A DNA stretch of 64,000 nucleotides from Sideroxydans sp. GTDB taxonomy: Bacteria; Pseudomonadota; Gammaproteobacteria; Burkholderiales; Gallionellaceae. Within the stretch, counting starts at the first letter, position 1, and each line of letters begins with the position of its first letter. The position numbers and the translations under genes are program-made. The notes under the pieces are model-generated. The model had not been told where the DNA came from and ran no database searches. It saw only the letters and a list, made by a program, of their open reading frames with translations. The stretch spans positions 310,001 to 374,000 of the forward strand of contig JAQTUV010000003.1 of the NCBI GenBank assembly GCA_028707175.1, in the 5' to 3' direction. Shown one piece after another: positions 20,704 through 30,026 of the stretch.

Positions 20704-22305
20704 ATGTTAAGTTCTAATCCAAATAACGTCGTGCACTTTGACACGCTCATCATCGGTAGCGGTTTAGCTGGACTTTCTCTGGCACTCAAGCTTGCGGACA
20801 AGCAAAAGATCGGCATTGCCACAAAAAAATTACTTTTGGATGGTGCCAGCGCATGGGCTCAAGGAGGAATTGCAGCCGTACAAAGTCCTGATGACAGCCT
20901 AGCCGACCACATTCAGGACACTCAAAAAGCTGGGGCCGGCTTATGCGATCCAGTAACTACTCGATTTGTTGTTGAGCAAGGTGCGAATGCAGTTCGCTGG
21001 TTGATTGACCAAGGTGTACCTTTTTCCAAGGAAGAAAATGGAACTGGAGAGTTTCATTTAACACGTGAGGGCGGCCACAGCCACCGACGTATCATTCACG
21101 CAGCCGATGCAACAGGGAAAGCTGTTCAACAAACACTTTCTGAAAAAGTTCTCTCGCACCCCAACATCACTGTGCTAGAAAATCATATTGCTGTTGACTT
21201 AATTACTGCTAAAAAACTTGGCCTTAGCGAGCAACGTTGCCTAGGTGCATACATACTCAACTCAACCACAGGAGACGTTCTCACAGTAGCCGCAAATAAC
21301 ACCGTTCTGACCACGGGAGGTGCGGGTAAGGTCTATCTTTACACAACGAATCCAGACACAGCAACAGGAGATGGTATCGCTATGGGATGGCGTGCTGGGT
21401 GCCGAGTATCAAACATGGAATTCATGCAATTCCACCCGACCTGCTTATATCACCCCCATGCAAAATCATTTTTAATCAGCGAAGCTGTTCGGGGCGAGGG
21501 GGGATTATTGAAGCTTCCCGATGGCACTCGTTTCATGCCTTGGCACGATGAACGAGGTGAATTAGCCCCTCGCGATGTTGTCGCCAGAGCCATTGACTAC
21601 GAAATGAAAAAACGTGGACTAGATTGTGTCTACCTAGACATATCACACCAATCTGAATCATTTTTGCGCGAACATTTCCCAACAATTCATGCACGCTGTC
21701 TCGCGCTTGGCATTGATATAGCAAAGCAACCCATCCCTGTCGTACCTGCTATGCATTTTACTTGTGGCGGTTTAATGACTGACTTGAATGCCCGCACAGA
21801 CATACCGGATTTATATGCAATTGGTGAAACAGCAAGCACAGGGCTACATGGAGCCAATCGCTTAGCAAGCAACTCATTACTAGAGTGCTTAGTTTTCGCA
21901 GATTCTGCATCGAAAGATATTTTGCACAAATCCATGCACGCAATCCCCCCTCTACCCAACTGGGATGAAAGTCGAGTAACGGATGCTGATGAACTAGTGG
22001 TCATTTCCCACAACTGGGATGAGTTACGCCGCTTCATGTGGGACTACGTTGGCATTGTCCGCACCACGAAACGCCTGCAAAGGGCACATCATCGAATTAA
22101 ATTGTTACATGAAGAAATCAATGAATATTATCGAAACTTCCATGTAACATCAGATCTACTTGAGTTAAGAAACCTAGTACAAACTGCCGACCTTATAGTA
22201 CAAAGTGCACTCTCACGACATGAAAGCAGAGGCCTACACTTCAGCAAGGATTATCCAACCACACTTCCGAATGCAATACCTACTATATTGCAACCAAAGA
22301 CTTAG
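20704..22305 (+). CDS. nadB: L-aspartate oxidase
   Basis: First enzyme of de novo NAD synthesis: oxidises aspartate to iminoaspartate with FAD. 533 residues. Seen: the FAD dinucleotide motif [13 protein letters not shown] (about 17-29), the [12 protein letters not shown] loop, the conserved [13 protein letters not shown], and [21 protein letters not shown] near 380-400, all typical of NadB rather than succinate dehydrogenase. The C-terminal helical domain is complete. The start ATG has no SD, and the N-terminus is about ten residues longer than usual; a GTG at codon 10 is an alternative. The stop lies one base from that of the convergent ygfX gene. Confidence 0.95.
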   Translation: MLSSNPNNVVHFDTLIIGSGLAGLSLALKLADKQKIGIATKKLLLDGASAWAQGGIAAVQSPDDSLADHIQDTQKAGAGLCDPVTTRFVVEQGANAVRWLIDQGVPFSKEENGTGEFHLTREGGHSHRRIIHAADATGKAVQQTLSEKVLSHPNITVLENHIAVDLITAKKLGLSEQRCLGAYILNSTTGDVLTVAANNTVLTTGGAGKVYLYTTNPDTATGDGIAMGWRAGCRVSNMEFMQFHPTCLYHPHAKSFLISEAVRGEGGLLKLPDGTRFMPWHDERGELAPRDVVARAIDYEMKKRGLDCVYLDISHQSESFLREHFPTIHARCLALGIDIAKQPIPVVPAMHFTCGGLMTDLNARTDIPDLYAIGETASTGLHGANRLASNSLLECLVFADSASKDILHKSMHAIPPLPNWDESRVTDADELVVISHNWDELRRFMWDYVGIVRTTKRLQRAHHRIKLLHEEINEYYRNFHVTSDLLELRNLVQTADLIVQSALSRHESRGLHFSKDYPTTLPNAIPTILQPKT

Positions 22306-22306
22306 C

Positions 22307-22735
22307 TTATCCTTCCCACCTAAGCGCGACTCTTAAATGTCGGAAGCTGTGCCCACTCATACAGTCTTTCAATAAAATCAAGCTACGAAGGCGCCCGTCA
22401 TCTTGTCGAATATTTAACAATATTAGCGATGACAAAATTACGCTACTAGACATTGTTTTGCCCGACCTATGTGTACCGTCACGCAGCATCATCGTAACAG
22501 CTGAGTGCTCTTCTAGTCGAAATGCGACACAGGAAATACCCAAACTCAACCGCGCATCTCTAAAAAAAATAAACCCACAGAAAAATACACTGAAAAGGTC
22601 TATCAATATCAGCCACTGAAAGCTAATTGACCAGTTAAGGAAGCTTAACGAGATAAGTATTAGGCCGAGCAGAATGAAGACGGATAAATTTCGGGAAGGA
22701 CTCAACCTATAATGTTTCTGCAGACTTGCACTCAC
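22307..22735 (-). CDS. YgfX/CptA-like membrane protein
   Basis: A 142-residue protein with two adjacent N-terminal transmembrane segments (about 17-35 and 40-57) and a short cytoplasmic beta-rich tail (AVTMMLRDGTHRSG ... LILLKDCMSGHSFRHLRVALRW). The tail's ending LLxD-x7-FRxLRVxLRW is the pattern of YgfX (CptA) proteins. In E. coli YgfX is paired with SdhE and reported to inhibit the division and cytoskeleton proteins FtsZ and MreB, but no sdhE gene lies here. YgfX homologues are commonly found next to nadB in betaproteobacteria and pseudomonads. Fifteen bases separate it from the kinase gene downstream on the same strand. Confidence 0.7.
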   Translation of the reverse strand: MSASLQKHYRLSPSRNLSVFILLGLILISLSFLNWSISFQWLILIDLFSVFFCGFIFFRDARLSLGISCVAFRLEEHSAVTMMLRDGTHRSGKTMSSSVILSSLILLNIRQDDGRLRSLILLKDCMSGHSFRHLRVALRWEG

Positions 22736-22750
22736 CCGTGCGTATCCCCG

Positions 22751-23974
22751 TCAAAAAATAATGGTTGAAACCAGCCCAATAACAACAAGCGCCAGGATCG
22801 CTATCAAAAAATATCCTCCCCTCGTCGTCCGATGATGGGGTGAGTTAGTCCGGGAAAGATGAGACGCTTTCGCACCTGCCTGAACTCGAACATTAACTCC
22901 CGCTTGATTGATTTCATCCAAGCTTGGGCGCGCCATACGAAAAGTCTTGGACAGCTCTTCTACATCATCCTCACTTGCCGTCATAGCGGCCAGCCGCATA
23001 GTCGCTTCCATTGAATCAAACGAGGTTGATAAACCCAAAGCCGATACCTGACTGGAGTCTTCACCAGCCGCACCGCTTAAAGTTATGCTCTCATCCAGAT
23101 TGCTCTTAACTTCAAAAGATGAATGAGGTTGTATAGTGGACTCATTAACTCGAGGCAAAGCATCTCGGCATGCACGCAAATCATTCGCAAAATCACGTGC
23201 ATTTTGATATCTAGAATCCAACGATTTTGCCAGCGCTTTAGCCACAATAAAGTTCAACATCTCGGGGACATTGCCATTTACTGTGCTTGGCGAAATGGGG
23301 GTGGCATTCAATGTTTGATACATGATCGCATTAACATTTTCCCCCATGAAGGGAGCTTGCCCTGTCAACATCTCATACAGCATCACACCTAATGAGAAAA
23401 TATCCGATCTTTGATCAGTTTGCTTACCCATTACTTGCTCTGGCGACATATATTTAGGTGAACCCAACACCATACCAGTCTGAGTTCGTACGGCTGCAGA
23501 AGCCATGCGCGCAATACCAAAGTCTGTAATCTTGGCGTGACCGTCTCGAATCACCATCACGTTTGAGGGTTTAATATCGCGATGAACAATGCCATGCTCA
23601 TGGGCATATGATAATCCCAGCGCAACTTGCGCAATGATATCTATCACCTGCCCCACTGGAAGAAGTTTATTGTCGTTCAGTACATCTCTTAACTCACGCC
23701 CATGCAAATATTCCATCGCAATATAAGCAATGTCATCTGTCCGACCCACATCGTAGATAGTGACAATATTGGGGTGACTTAAGCGACCTGCCGCTTTAGC
23801 TTCTTGATAGAAACGAGCCTCGTACTCTTCTCTCTCTTCCTGAGCCAAGCTAAGATTGATCGTCTTAATCGCAACTTCGCGATCTATAAGTGGATCTTTA
23901 GCTTTATAGACGACACCCATCGCCCCTTGGCCAAGCTCACTAATTACTTGATAGCGCCCTAGCTGACTAATCAT
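22751..23974 (-). CDS. Membrane-anchored eukaryotic-type Ser/Thr protein kinase
   Basis: A 407-residue Hanks-type kinase. The catalytic domain (about 1-265) has a glycine loop ELGQGAMGVVYKA, VAIKTI with the ATP-anchoring lysine, HRDIKPSNVM, DFGIARM and the activation segment GSPKYMSPEQ, so all catalytic residues are present. A Ser/Thr-rich linker (about 270-375) is followed by a single C-terminal transmembrane helix (YFLIAILALVVIGLVSTIIF) with no extracytoplasmic sensor domain. The next genes downstream in coding direction are ygfX, and upstream a TssQ-like lipoprotein and a cyclase with PEGA domain, all on one strand. Such kinases often control type VI secretion or cell-envelope processes; the target here is unknown. 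Confidence 0.92.
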   Translation of the reverse strand: MISQLGRYQVISELGQGAMGVVYKAKDPLIDREVAIKTINLSLAQEEREEYEARFYQEAKAAGRLSHPNIVTIYDVGRTDDIAYIAMEYLHGRELRDVLNDNKLLPVGQVIDIIAQVALGLSYAHEHGIVHRDIKPSNVMVIRDGHAKITDFGIARMASAAVRTQTGMVLGSPKYMSPEQVMGKQTDQRSDIFSLGVMLYEMLTGQAPFMGENVNAIMYQTLNATPISPSTVNGNVPEMLNFIVAKALAKSLDSRYQNARDFANDLRACRDALPRVNESTIQPHSSFEVKSNLDESITLSGAAGEDSSQVSALGLSTSFDSMEATMRLAAMTASEDDVEELSKTFRMARPSLDEINQAGVNVRVQAGAKASHLSRTNSPHHRTTRGGYFLIAILALVVIGLVSTIIF

Positions 23975-23995
23975 AGTTCGTACCGTTTGCCTCTA

Positions 23996-24403
23996 TTACT
24001 TATTGGCCTTGATTTTCTCGCTCTGAAATATTGGCCCCCAAGTAGGATGCCCAACTTCCGCTGCAGACAAATTGAAATCAGGATTGATTTCAAAGATATT
24101 GCGAAAATTATCTCTGCAACTCTTTTCTTTAGAAGATATACAACTTATAAAAGCCATATATTTATAAGCTCGAACTTTCTGAGCGCTACTCGCTGATGGC
24201 GTAGAGAGAACAGACTCAAAATCAAGAGAAGCAGTTACATAATTCCCTTCTTCATATGCTTTAACACCTGACTCAATTTTTTGATCTATCCGATCTTTGC
24301 CAAAAAGCCTAATTCCGCCACCGCCATCATCACATGTACTCACAAACGTACATCCTGTAAAGAGCAGCGCACTGAAGACCAATGCTATCCAACGCACAAA
24401 CAT
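23996..24403 (-). CDS. TssQ-like TPR lipoprotein
   Basis: A 135-residue lipoprotein: signal peptide with lipobox FTGC (Cys18 as lipidated residue), then a short tetratricopeptide-like helical domain (KIESGVKAYEEGNYVTASLDF, YKYMAFISCISSKEKSCRDNF) ending in AEVGHPTWGPIF-x-SEK. The HPxWGPxF ending and the helical repeat match lipoproteins named TssQ in type VI secretion loci of betaproteobacteria. No other type VI secretion gene is in the window, so only the protein family, not the system, is supported. It lies between the kinase and the cyclase genes with gaps of 21 bases each and is probably cotranscribed with them. Confidence 0.7.
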   Translation of the reverse strand: MFVRWIALVFSALLFTGCTFVSTCDDGGGGIRLFGKDRIDQKIESGVKAYEEGNYVTASLDFESVLSTPSASSAQKVRAYKYMAFISCISSKEKSCRDNFRNIFEINPDFNLSAAEVGHPTWGPIFQSEKIKANK

Positions 24404-24424
24404 CTGAACTCTCCTATTCGAAAC

Positions 24425-25648
24425 TTATTTAAAGCTATGCTGTATTTTTATTTTGGCGCCAGGCTTTGCTTTCACAACCTCAATATAGACAGGGAAACTT
24501 GAGTTCCGAATTTCCACCTTATGTGTGCCAGAAACCACCTGTAACTCCAGCAACGGAGGGCTTACCCCCTGCAACTTGCCGTCCATATAAACTTCTCCCC
24601 AAGGCTGAACTGACAAATTCAGAACAGCTGGGCCACCTGTGGTTTCTGCAAGCGTACGAACACGGTCGCTCTGCTTAACACCTTGAATTTTCTTCTCTGG
24701 CACGACAACCGCTGGTGCACCAGCAATAGCACTTGCAGGAATTGGCAAGGCAGACGATCTTGGACTTGCCGGAGCGGACAAAACAGACGATCTTGGATTT
24801 GCTGGAGCGGGCAAAGGCTGAGTAGCTACAACCACCTGCTTAGTTGGTTTTGGCTCAACGCGATGTGCCAGCTTGTATATTCCCCAAATCATCGAAATCA
24901 ATAGCACTGCAGTAACACCAACAAAGGCCAGCTGTTGTGACTGGGGGGCTTTCTGAAACAAATCAATAGTGCGACGCTCAAGCAACGCAGCATTTTTTAT
25001 AAAGTCATCCCAATATATTTTTACTGTTGCAAATGCACGCTCCATTCCAGCGGTATTCCCAATCGCTTCTTTAAGCGCAAAGCTACGCTGGGTAGAAGTA
25101 AAGTCGCCAGGATAACCAATTGCATACACCTCGTGCTCACGCACATGCTTGTCAGTACGCGACCCTTGGTAATGGAACATACCCGCATATTCTTGCGATA
25201 AACGAGAAACGGCATCGTAATACGAGCGAGAAACAAGAATTTGCCCCGGATCTGCAAAACCCATCACTCGCTGAGCCACATTAATACCATCACCCACAAT
25301 ATTGGGCTGACCATTAATGTCTTTAACTAGCCGAACTGGGCCCAAATTAACGCCCATGCGCACTAGCAGAGTGGGCTCCATGCGCACGCCCTCGCCCAGC
25401 AAACTGCTTCGCATGCTCAATGCAGCTTTCAATGCATCTTCAATATCGCCTAAAAAACTAATCGCTGCGCCATCGCCCGTATCTAAAATAATACGATCAC
25501 TAACGGGCACATCCCGAATAGCGATGGAAAGAAATGCATTAAATCGCTCTTTCAGCGAAATTTGACCCGCGACAGATTTCTTAGAATATTCAACAATATC
25601 CAAGAAAAATACGCTGCAAATGATGGTCTTATTATTTCGCTGTTCCAT
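24425..25648 (-). CDS. Class III nucleotide cyclase with TM helix and PEGA domain
   Basis: A 407-residue protein. Residues about 5-180 form a class III adenylate/guanylate cyclase domain with both metal-binding aspartates (FFLDIVEYS and LDTGDGAA) and the IVGDGINVAQRVMGFA segment. A transmembrane helix follows (LAFVGVTAVLLISMIWGIYKLA), then a proline/serine/alanine-rich linker with repeated PRSS motifs, and a C-terminal PEGA domain (LNLSVQPWGEVYMDGKLQGVSPP) that would face the periplasm. PEGA domains bind cell-envelope components. I start at the ATG at 25648, with AGGTG six bases upstream; the longest frame begins with TTG. Product (cAMP or cGMP) and whether it is active are not certain. Confidence 0.85.
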   Translation of the reverse strand: MEQRNNKTIICSVFFLDIVEYSKKSVAGQISLKERFNAFLSIAIRDVPVSDRIILDTGDGAAISFLGDIEDALKAALSMRSSLLGEGVRMEPTLLVRMGVNLGPVRLVKDINGQPNIVGDGINVAQRVMGFADPGQILVSRSYYDAVSRLSQEYAGMFHYQGSRTDKHVREHEVYAIGYPGDFTSTQRSFALKEAIGNTAGMERAFATVKIYWDDFIKNAALLERRTIDLFQKAPQSQQLAFVGVTAVLLISMIWGIYKLAHRVEPKPTKQVVVATQPLPAPANPRSSVLSAPASPRSSALPIPASAIAGAPAVVVPEKKIQGVKQSDRVRTLAETTGGPAVLNLSVQPWGEVYMDGKLQGVSPPLLELQVVSGTHKVEIRNSSFPVYIEVVKAKPGAKIKIQHSFK

Positions 25649-25702
25649 TAACCGCACCTGACTTACAAAACGCCACAAAAAACCTTTTTAAGCCCACGAA
25701 TT

Positions 25703-26572
25703 CTAACGATTATCAGGCTTTCTCGCCAGTTCATTTTTCCTCGGACGCACACGAGTGAGTTTTTCCTGCCGTCCATCGTTAGAAACTTGCTTTACATAGC
25801 CCGTCGGCAAACCGACCCATTCGAGCACGGCACGAACTTCATTCTCACCCAATTCAGTCATCATCCCTCTCTTGATACGTGACGGCAGGTTAATCATGCC
25901 AAAACGAACGCGCATCAATCGGCTCACAGGTAACTCCAGTGCTTCAAAAGTACGTCGCACGACACGATTACGTCCTTCTTTTAGCACAAGTCGATACCAA
26001 TGGTTAAACCCCTCTCCACCCTCATCAGTCAATTGTTCAAAATGAACGGGGCCATCTTCCAACTCAATCCCCTCTCCCGTCATCTTGCGCATCTGCTCCG
26101 TAGACAGCACCCCTTGGACTCGCACGGCATATTCACGCTCAACCTCGAACCGAGGATGCATCAAACGATTAGCTAACTCTCCCGATGTTGTAAAAATCAA
26201 CAAGCCACTGGTATTAAAATCCAAGCGCCCAATCGCGATCCACTTTTGCCCACGCAACTTCGGCAAGCTATCAAATACATTAGCACGACCGTTGGGATCA
26301 TCTCGACTAACTATCTCGCCTTCTTGCTTGTGATAAATCAAGATTCGAGGCATTGCCTGCTCCGCCTCCAAATTCAGGCGAATCATACGACCATCAACTT
26401 GAACCTTATCCCCATCAGCAACACGTACACCAAGCGTTGCTACTGCCCCATTAACCGTCACTCGCCCAGCGCTGATCCACTCCTCCATCTCACGGCGAGA
26501 GCCTACTCCTGCCTGGGCTAACACTTTCTGAAGTCTTTCACCTAATGGATTTGCTTCTATTTTTTCAGTCAT
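25703..26572 (-). CDS. rluB: 23S rRNA pseudouridine synthase (RluB type)
   Basis: Converts a uridine in helix 80 of 23S rRNA (position 2605 in E. coli) to pseudouridine. 289 residues: S4 RNA-binding domain at the N-terminus ([22 protein letters not shown]), then the RsuA/RluB catalytic domain with the signature [14 protein letters not shown] containing the catalytic aspartate, and [22 protein letters not shown] basic tail ([23 protein letters not shown]) is normal for RluB. Its ATGA start overlaps the recR stop. Confidence 0.92.
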   Translation of the reverse strand: MTEKIEANPLGERLQKVLAQAGVGSRREMEEWISAGRVTVNGAVATLGVRVADGDKVQVDGRMIRLNLEAEQAMPRILIYHKQEGEIVSRDDPNGRANVFDSLPKLRGQKWIAIGRLDFNTSGLLIFTTSGELANRLMHPRFEVEREYAVRVQGVLSTEQMRKMTGEGIELEDGPVHFEQLTDEGGEGFNHWYRLVLKEGRNRVVRRTFEALELPVSRLMRVRFGMINLPSRIKRGMMTELGENEVRAVLEWVGLPTGYVKQVSNDGRQEKLTRVRPRKNELARKPDNR

Positions 26573-27171
26573 TCCACTACCGCCCGTCTTTCCAGCACTG
26601 CTTGTGCCAAGGTCCCGCTATCCACATTCTCCAACTCACCACCAACAGGCAACCCACGAGCTATCCTAGAAACAGAGACCCCATGAGAACGCAGTAAAGT
26701 AGCTAGATAATGAGCTGTTGCCTCCCCCTCGACCGTGAAATTAGTGGCCAAAATAACCTCACATTTCAACTCTTGGGCCCGCTTCAACAAATGTTCAAAC
26801 GGCAATCCTTTAGCACCAATTCCATCTAGGGGCGACAATCGCCCCATCAATACAAAATACATACCCCGATAACACTGCGCCTGCTCCATCATCAGCAAAT
26901 CGGCCGGCATCTCCACCACACAAAGCAAATCGTTTTCACGTCGCCCCGAGCTGCACAATGAGCAGATGTCCTCTTCGGAGAAATTGTTACATTTAGCGCA
27001 ATGTTTGACACTCTCTACCGCATGCTTAAGTGAATGAGAGAGATGTAATGCTCCCTGCCGATCTCGCTGCAATAGGTGATACGCCATGCGCTGAGCAGAC
27101 TTGGGGCCAACGCCCGGCAGACAGCGCAATGCACTGATCAGTTCTTCCAGACTGGAAGGAGATTTGATCAA
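26569..27171 (-). CDS. recR: Recombination protein RecR
   Basis: Part of the RecFOR pathway; forms a ring clamp on DNA with RecO (encoded at 11225-11956). 200 residues: helix-hairpin-helix [18 protein letters not shown], a four-cysteine zinc motif [16 protein letters not shown], a Toprim domain ([15 protein letters not shown] ... [19 protein letters not shown]) and the C-terminal [22 protein letters not shown] overlaps on both sides: ybaB upstream and rluB downstream. Confidence 0.97.
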   Translation of the reverse strand: MIKSPSSLEELISALRCLPGVGPKSAQRMAYHLLQRDRQGALHLSHSLKHAVESVKHCAKCNNFSEEDICSLCSSGRRENDLLCVVEMPADLLMMEQAQCYRGMYFVLMGRLSPLDGIGAKGLPFEHLLKRAQELKCEVILATNFTVEGEATAHYLATLLRSHGVSVSRIARGLPVGGELENVDSGTLAQAVLERRAVVE

Positions 27172-27485
27172 AATGGCAGGCTCATTCCTGGTGGCAATTG
27201 AGCGGTAAAGCCGCTCATGCGTTTTTGAGTCGTATCCGCAGCCTTTTTGTTGGCATCGCTAAAGGCAGCGACGATCAAATCTTCCAACATCTCTTTGTCG
27301 TCCATCACGCTTTGATCCAAGCTCACACGACGCACCTCGTGTGCACAGGTCATGACCACTTTAACCATACCAGATCCAGACTGACCTTCCACCTCAATGG
27401 TCGCTAGCTCATCTTGCGCCTTCTTCATATTGGCTTGCATCTGTTGTGCTTGTTTCATCAAGCCACCCAATCCGCCCTTCATCAT
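27168..27485 (-). CDS. YbaB/EbfC nucleoid-associated protein
   Basis: A 105-residue DNA-binding protein of the YbaB/EbfC family, which forms tweezer-like dimers on DNA. Seen: [20 protein letters not shown] at the N-terminus, [18 protein letters not shown] in the middle and [15 protein letters not shown] near the end. The ATG at 27485 has GGAGG eight bases upstream and is preferred over a GTG two codons earlier. It is located between dnaX and recR, the normal dnaX-ybaB-recR order. Confidence 0.94.
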   Translation of the reverse strand: MMKGGLGGLMKQAQQMQANMKKAQDELATIEVEGQSGSGMVKVVMTCAHEVRRVSLDQSVMDDKEMLEDLIVAAFSDANKKAADTTQKRMSGFTAQLPPGMSLPF

Positions 27486-27500
27486 TTCCACTTCCTCCAG

Positions 27501-29120
27501 TTACACGGGTCGTATCGACCCTTCGATCAATTGTGCGCCCAATTTTTCCTGAGCTTCCCTTACAAAAATATCTTGCTTAATGGCCTCTTCCGCCTGCTGT
27601 TGGCGCGTCTGCTTAATCTGCTGTTCGACTGCCGCAGGTGTGGCGACATCCTTGCTCGCCCCCAACTCGACCACCAAGCGCAAAGGCTTAGCGAAGTAGT
27701 CACTCAAGGTCGATTGCAACTTGTCTTGCGCCATCTTGTTGCTCTGCATGTGTTTGAACTGCGGCGCTAAATTGAGCACCATGCGTCCATCTTCAAAGCT
27801 GGCAAGCACACAATTCTTCGCCAATTCTTTAGCCATCCCTTGCAAATTGAGTTGCGACAGCAAGGTATTCCAATCCAGATCAACAACGTTCGGCACACTT
27901 CTAACAGGAGCCACCTGCTGCACGGGAACAGGTTCTGCAACAACATGTTTCACGGCGCTAGGCGCTGCCGCAGGTGCAATCGGTCTGGCTGGCACACTGC
28001 GTGGTGCAGCTTGCCCCGCACTGGCCGTCGAAGCCTGAGTCGCAAAAGCCAGCATGCGCAACAGCGTCATGGTGAAACCCGCATATTCATCCGGCGCCAA
28101 GTCGATCTCAGCGCGCCCATGGATTGCGATCTGATAGTTCAGTTGTATCTCTTCAGGCGTGAACTGCTGCGCCAATTCCATCAAACGCGCACGCTCTGGC
28201 TCGTCATCGGCGATCGCTTGCGGAATGGTTTGTGCCAACGCGATGCGGTGCAACAACGTCGCCAAGTCTTGCAAGGCCGCCTCGAACGCGATACTGCGAA
28301 TCGCCATGTCATCAGCGATGCGCAACAGCCCTGCACCATCACCCGCACGTAACAATTGCAACAAGTCGAACAGATAACCTTGGTCGATGGCCCCCAGCAT
28401 GGTGCGCACCAATGATTCGTCCACCTTACCCGAGGAATACGCGATAGCTTGATCCATCAAGCTCAAGGCATCGCGCATACTGCCCTGCGCCGCGCGCGCC
28501 ACCAGATTAAGCGCGCCGTTCTCATAGGGAATATTCTCTTGCCCCAACACGTACTGCAGATGCGACAAGATCAATGCAGGCGGCATCTGCTTCAGATTGA
28601 ACTGCAAGCAACGCGACAACACCGTGACGGGAATCTTCTGTGGGTCAGTGGTGGCGAGGATGAATTTCACATGCGCGGGCGGCTCTTCCAGCGTCTTCAA
28701 CATCGCGTTGAAGGCCGATTTCGACAGCATGTGCACTTCGTCGATGATGTAAACCTTGAAACGTCCGCTGGAGGGTGCATACAGCGCACTTTCCAACAAC
28801 TCGCGCATATTATCGACCTGCGTGTTCGATGCCGCATCCAGCTCAATCAAATCAACGAAACGTCCGCTGTCGATCTCGGTACAGGCACTACACACACCAC
28901 ACGGCTCAGCGGTGATACCAGATTCACAATTCAGAGATTTGGCGAAGATACGCGCGATGGTGGTTTTGCCCACGCCGCGCGTGCCAGTAAAGAGATAAGC
29001 ATGGTGAAGACGGTTCTGAGTGAGCGCATTGGTCAATGCCTGAACGACGTGCTCCTGCCCCGCCAATTGAGCGAAGTTCTTGGGACGCCATTTGCGTGCT
29101 AATACTGAAGTCGCTGACAT
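27501..29120 (-). CDS. dnaX: DNA polymerase III subunit tau/gamma
   Basis: Clamp-loader ATPase and organiser of the replicative polymerase. 539 residues from the ATG at 29120 (MSATSVLARKWRPKNF), which has AAGGGTG directly upstream; a longer frame adds 17 residues without support. Seen: Walker A GTRGVGKT, four-cysteine zinc module (C-x9-C-x2-C-x2-C around EPCGVCSAC), Walker B IIDEVHMLS, the sensor LEEPPAHVKFILATTDP, then an Ala/Pro-rich linker and a C-terminal tau domain. I saw no A-rich frameshift site such as that which yields gamma in E. coli. The SRP RNA gene lies about 59 bases upstream on the same strand. Confidence 0.96.
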   Translation of the reverse strand: MSATSVLARKWRPKNFAQLAGQEHVVQALTNALTQNRLHHAYLFTGTRGVGKTTIARIFAKSLNCESGITAEPCGVCSACTEIDSGRFVDLIELDAASNTQVDNMRELLESALYAPSSGRFKVYIIDEVHMLSKSAFNAMLKTLEEPPAHVKFILATTDPQKIPVTVLSRCLQFNLKQMPPALILSHLQYVLGQENIPYENGALNLVARAAQGSMRDALSLMDQAIAYSSGKVDESLVRTMLGAIDQGYLFDLLQLLRAGDGAGLLRIADDMAIRSIAFEAALQDLATLLHRIALAQTIPQAIADDEPERARLMELAQQFTPEEIQLNYQIAIHGRAEIDLAPDEYAGFTMTLLRMLAFATQASTASAGQAAPRSVPARPIAPAAAPSAVKHVVAEPVPVQQVAPVRSVPNVVDLDWNTLLSQLNLQGMAKELAKNCVLASFEDGRMVLNLAPQFKHMQSNKMAQDKLQSTLSDYFAKPLRLVVELGASKDVATPAAVEQQIKQTRQQQAEEAIKQDIFVREAQEKLGAQLIEGSIRPV

Positions 29121-29178
29121 ATCACCCTTCGCCCAACCATTTGACCCATCGAGCGCAACACCCTCGAACAAAAAAGGA

Positions 29179-29274
29179 GGCGAGCCTTACCCCCGGCACT
29201 TGCACCGCTTGGCTGTGGCTGCTTCCTTCCGGACCTGACCAGGTTCACCAAAGTGCAATGCGGGGAGACCCGCC
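29179..29274 (-). ncRNA. ffs: Signal recognition particle RNA (4.5S, small type)
   Basis: RNA partner of Ffh in cotranslational membrane targeting. On the minus strand the universally conserved apical part is exact: GGTCAGGTCCGGAAGGAAGC followed by AGCC. The ends pair as GGCGGGTC (29274-29267) with GGCTCGCC (29186-29179), allowing G-U pairs, so the molecule is a long hairpin of about 96 nt. A T6 run (minus strand, 29175-29170) directly after the closing stem serves as terminator before dnaX. Exact 5' and 3' ends are uncertain by a few bases. Confidence 0.93.
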
Positions 29275-29385
29275 AATTCGTAAATTCTGTACTACCCAAA
29301 CAGGGCGGCATGATAGTCGAAAAGGCGGGATAAATCTATGGAAGGATGTCCAACCGCCAAGGCCATTATGGTTGAGCTCTCTATT

Positions 29386-29433
29386 CCGTTCGTCCTGAGT
29401 GCCTTGCAAAGCAAGCTGTATCGAAGGATGGGC
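29386..29433. repeat. Degenerate palindromic dispersed repeat
   Basis: CCGTTCGTCCTGAGTGCC, then TTGC-AAA-GCAA, then TGTATCGAAGGATGGGC form an imperfect palindrome. The half TTCGTCCTGAG / TATCGAAGGA is a well-known kind of intergenic repeat in Nitrosomonadales genomes. It lies in the 257-base stretch between the SRP RNA and the lipoprotein gene at 29532, which otherwise holds only a 14-bp AT palindrome (TTGTAAATTTACAA, 29447-29460) and presumably the SRP RNA promoter. Confidence 0.5.
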
Positions 29434-29531
29434 GTAGCCCACAGGTTTGTAAATTTACAACCAACGTCGTCAGGGGTGGCCCGACAAAGTTGCTTTGAAT
29501 CCATTCGGCGCAATATTTCTTCTAATGCTAG

Positions 29532-29984
29532 CTAGTTAGCAACTTCGAAATCAACATGACGAATCACCTCGCCATCGATATAGAGAATTGCCTTGTACTT
29601 TCCAATTGGATCCGAACTTGAAATAGACCAATGGTGAAAAATAAATGGCGAATTGGGCCTTGAGATTGTTCTTGTTACTAGAGCAGTTCGCCCCCCATCG
29701 GTCACCTGCACCTCTGGAGAGTTAGGTGGTGATTCCCATATCGTGCCCGCAGGTCCTTCAACCACTTCGCGGATGATGAACTTTTGAGGCGGATTTTTCA
29801 TCGAAAATGCCCAACCAAAAATGGGCTGACTTTCCCTAGAAAGTGAACTCTCCGCTCGAAAAGTAACCGAACTTGCACCTACAGAAAATGTACCGAATTG
29901 AACATCGCTGACACCAATATCACTCGAACATCCAGAAATAAACAAAGTTATTGAAGCCCAAAACAGGCTAGACAAAACTCGCAT
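29532..29984 (-). CDS. Hypothetical lipoprotein
   Basis: A lipoprotein of about 150 residues: signal peptide MRVLSSLFWASITLFISGC with lipobox ISGC, followed by a beta-rich domain of unknown family (FGTFSVGASSVTFRAES, FIIREVVEGPAGTIWESPP, SPFIFHHWSISSSDPIGKYKAILYIDG). The C-terminal half resembles a beta-sandwich that ends in a short VDFEVAN strand. The start at 29984 gives a compact signal peptide; a longer frame begins 12 codons earlier at 30020. No convincing SD distinguishes them. It is 6 bp (or 42 bp) downstream of the fumarase stop on the same strand. I do not recognise the family. Confidence 0.65.
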   Translation of the reverse strand: MRVLSSLFWASITLFISGCSSDIGVSDVQFGTFSVGASSVTFRAESSLSRESQPIFGWAFSMKNPPQKFIIREVVEGPAGTIWESPPNSPEVQVTDGGRTALVTRTISRPNSPFIFHHWSISSSDPIGKYKAILYIDGEVIRHVDFEVAN

Positions 29985-30026
29985 CTTGAGAGAATAAATT
30001 TTTATCAGGTAGCCACTCATACCCTA

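Noticed and set aside
23996..25648. Type VI secretion locus
   Set aside because: Only a TssQ-like lipoprotein and a kinase are present; no sheath, tube, baseplate or membrane-complex gene is in the window.
28449..29102. 217-codon open frame on the plus strand
   Set aside because: Antisense to dnaX, no support.
27501..29120. Programmed frameshift in dnaX producing gamma
   Set aside because: No A-AAA-AAG-type slippery sequence was seen; the frame is continuous.
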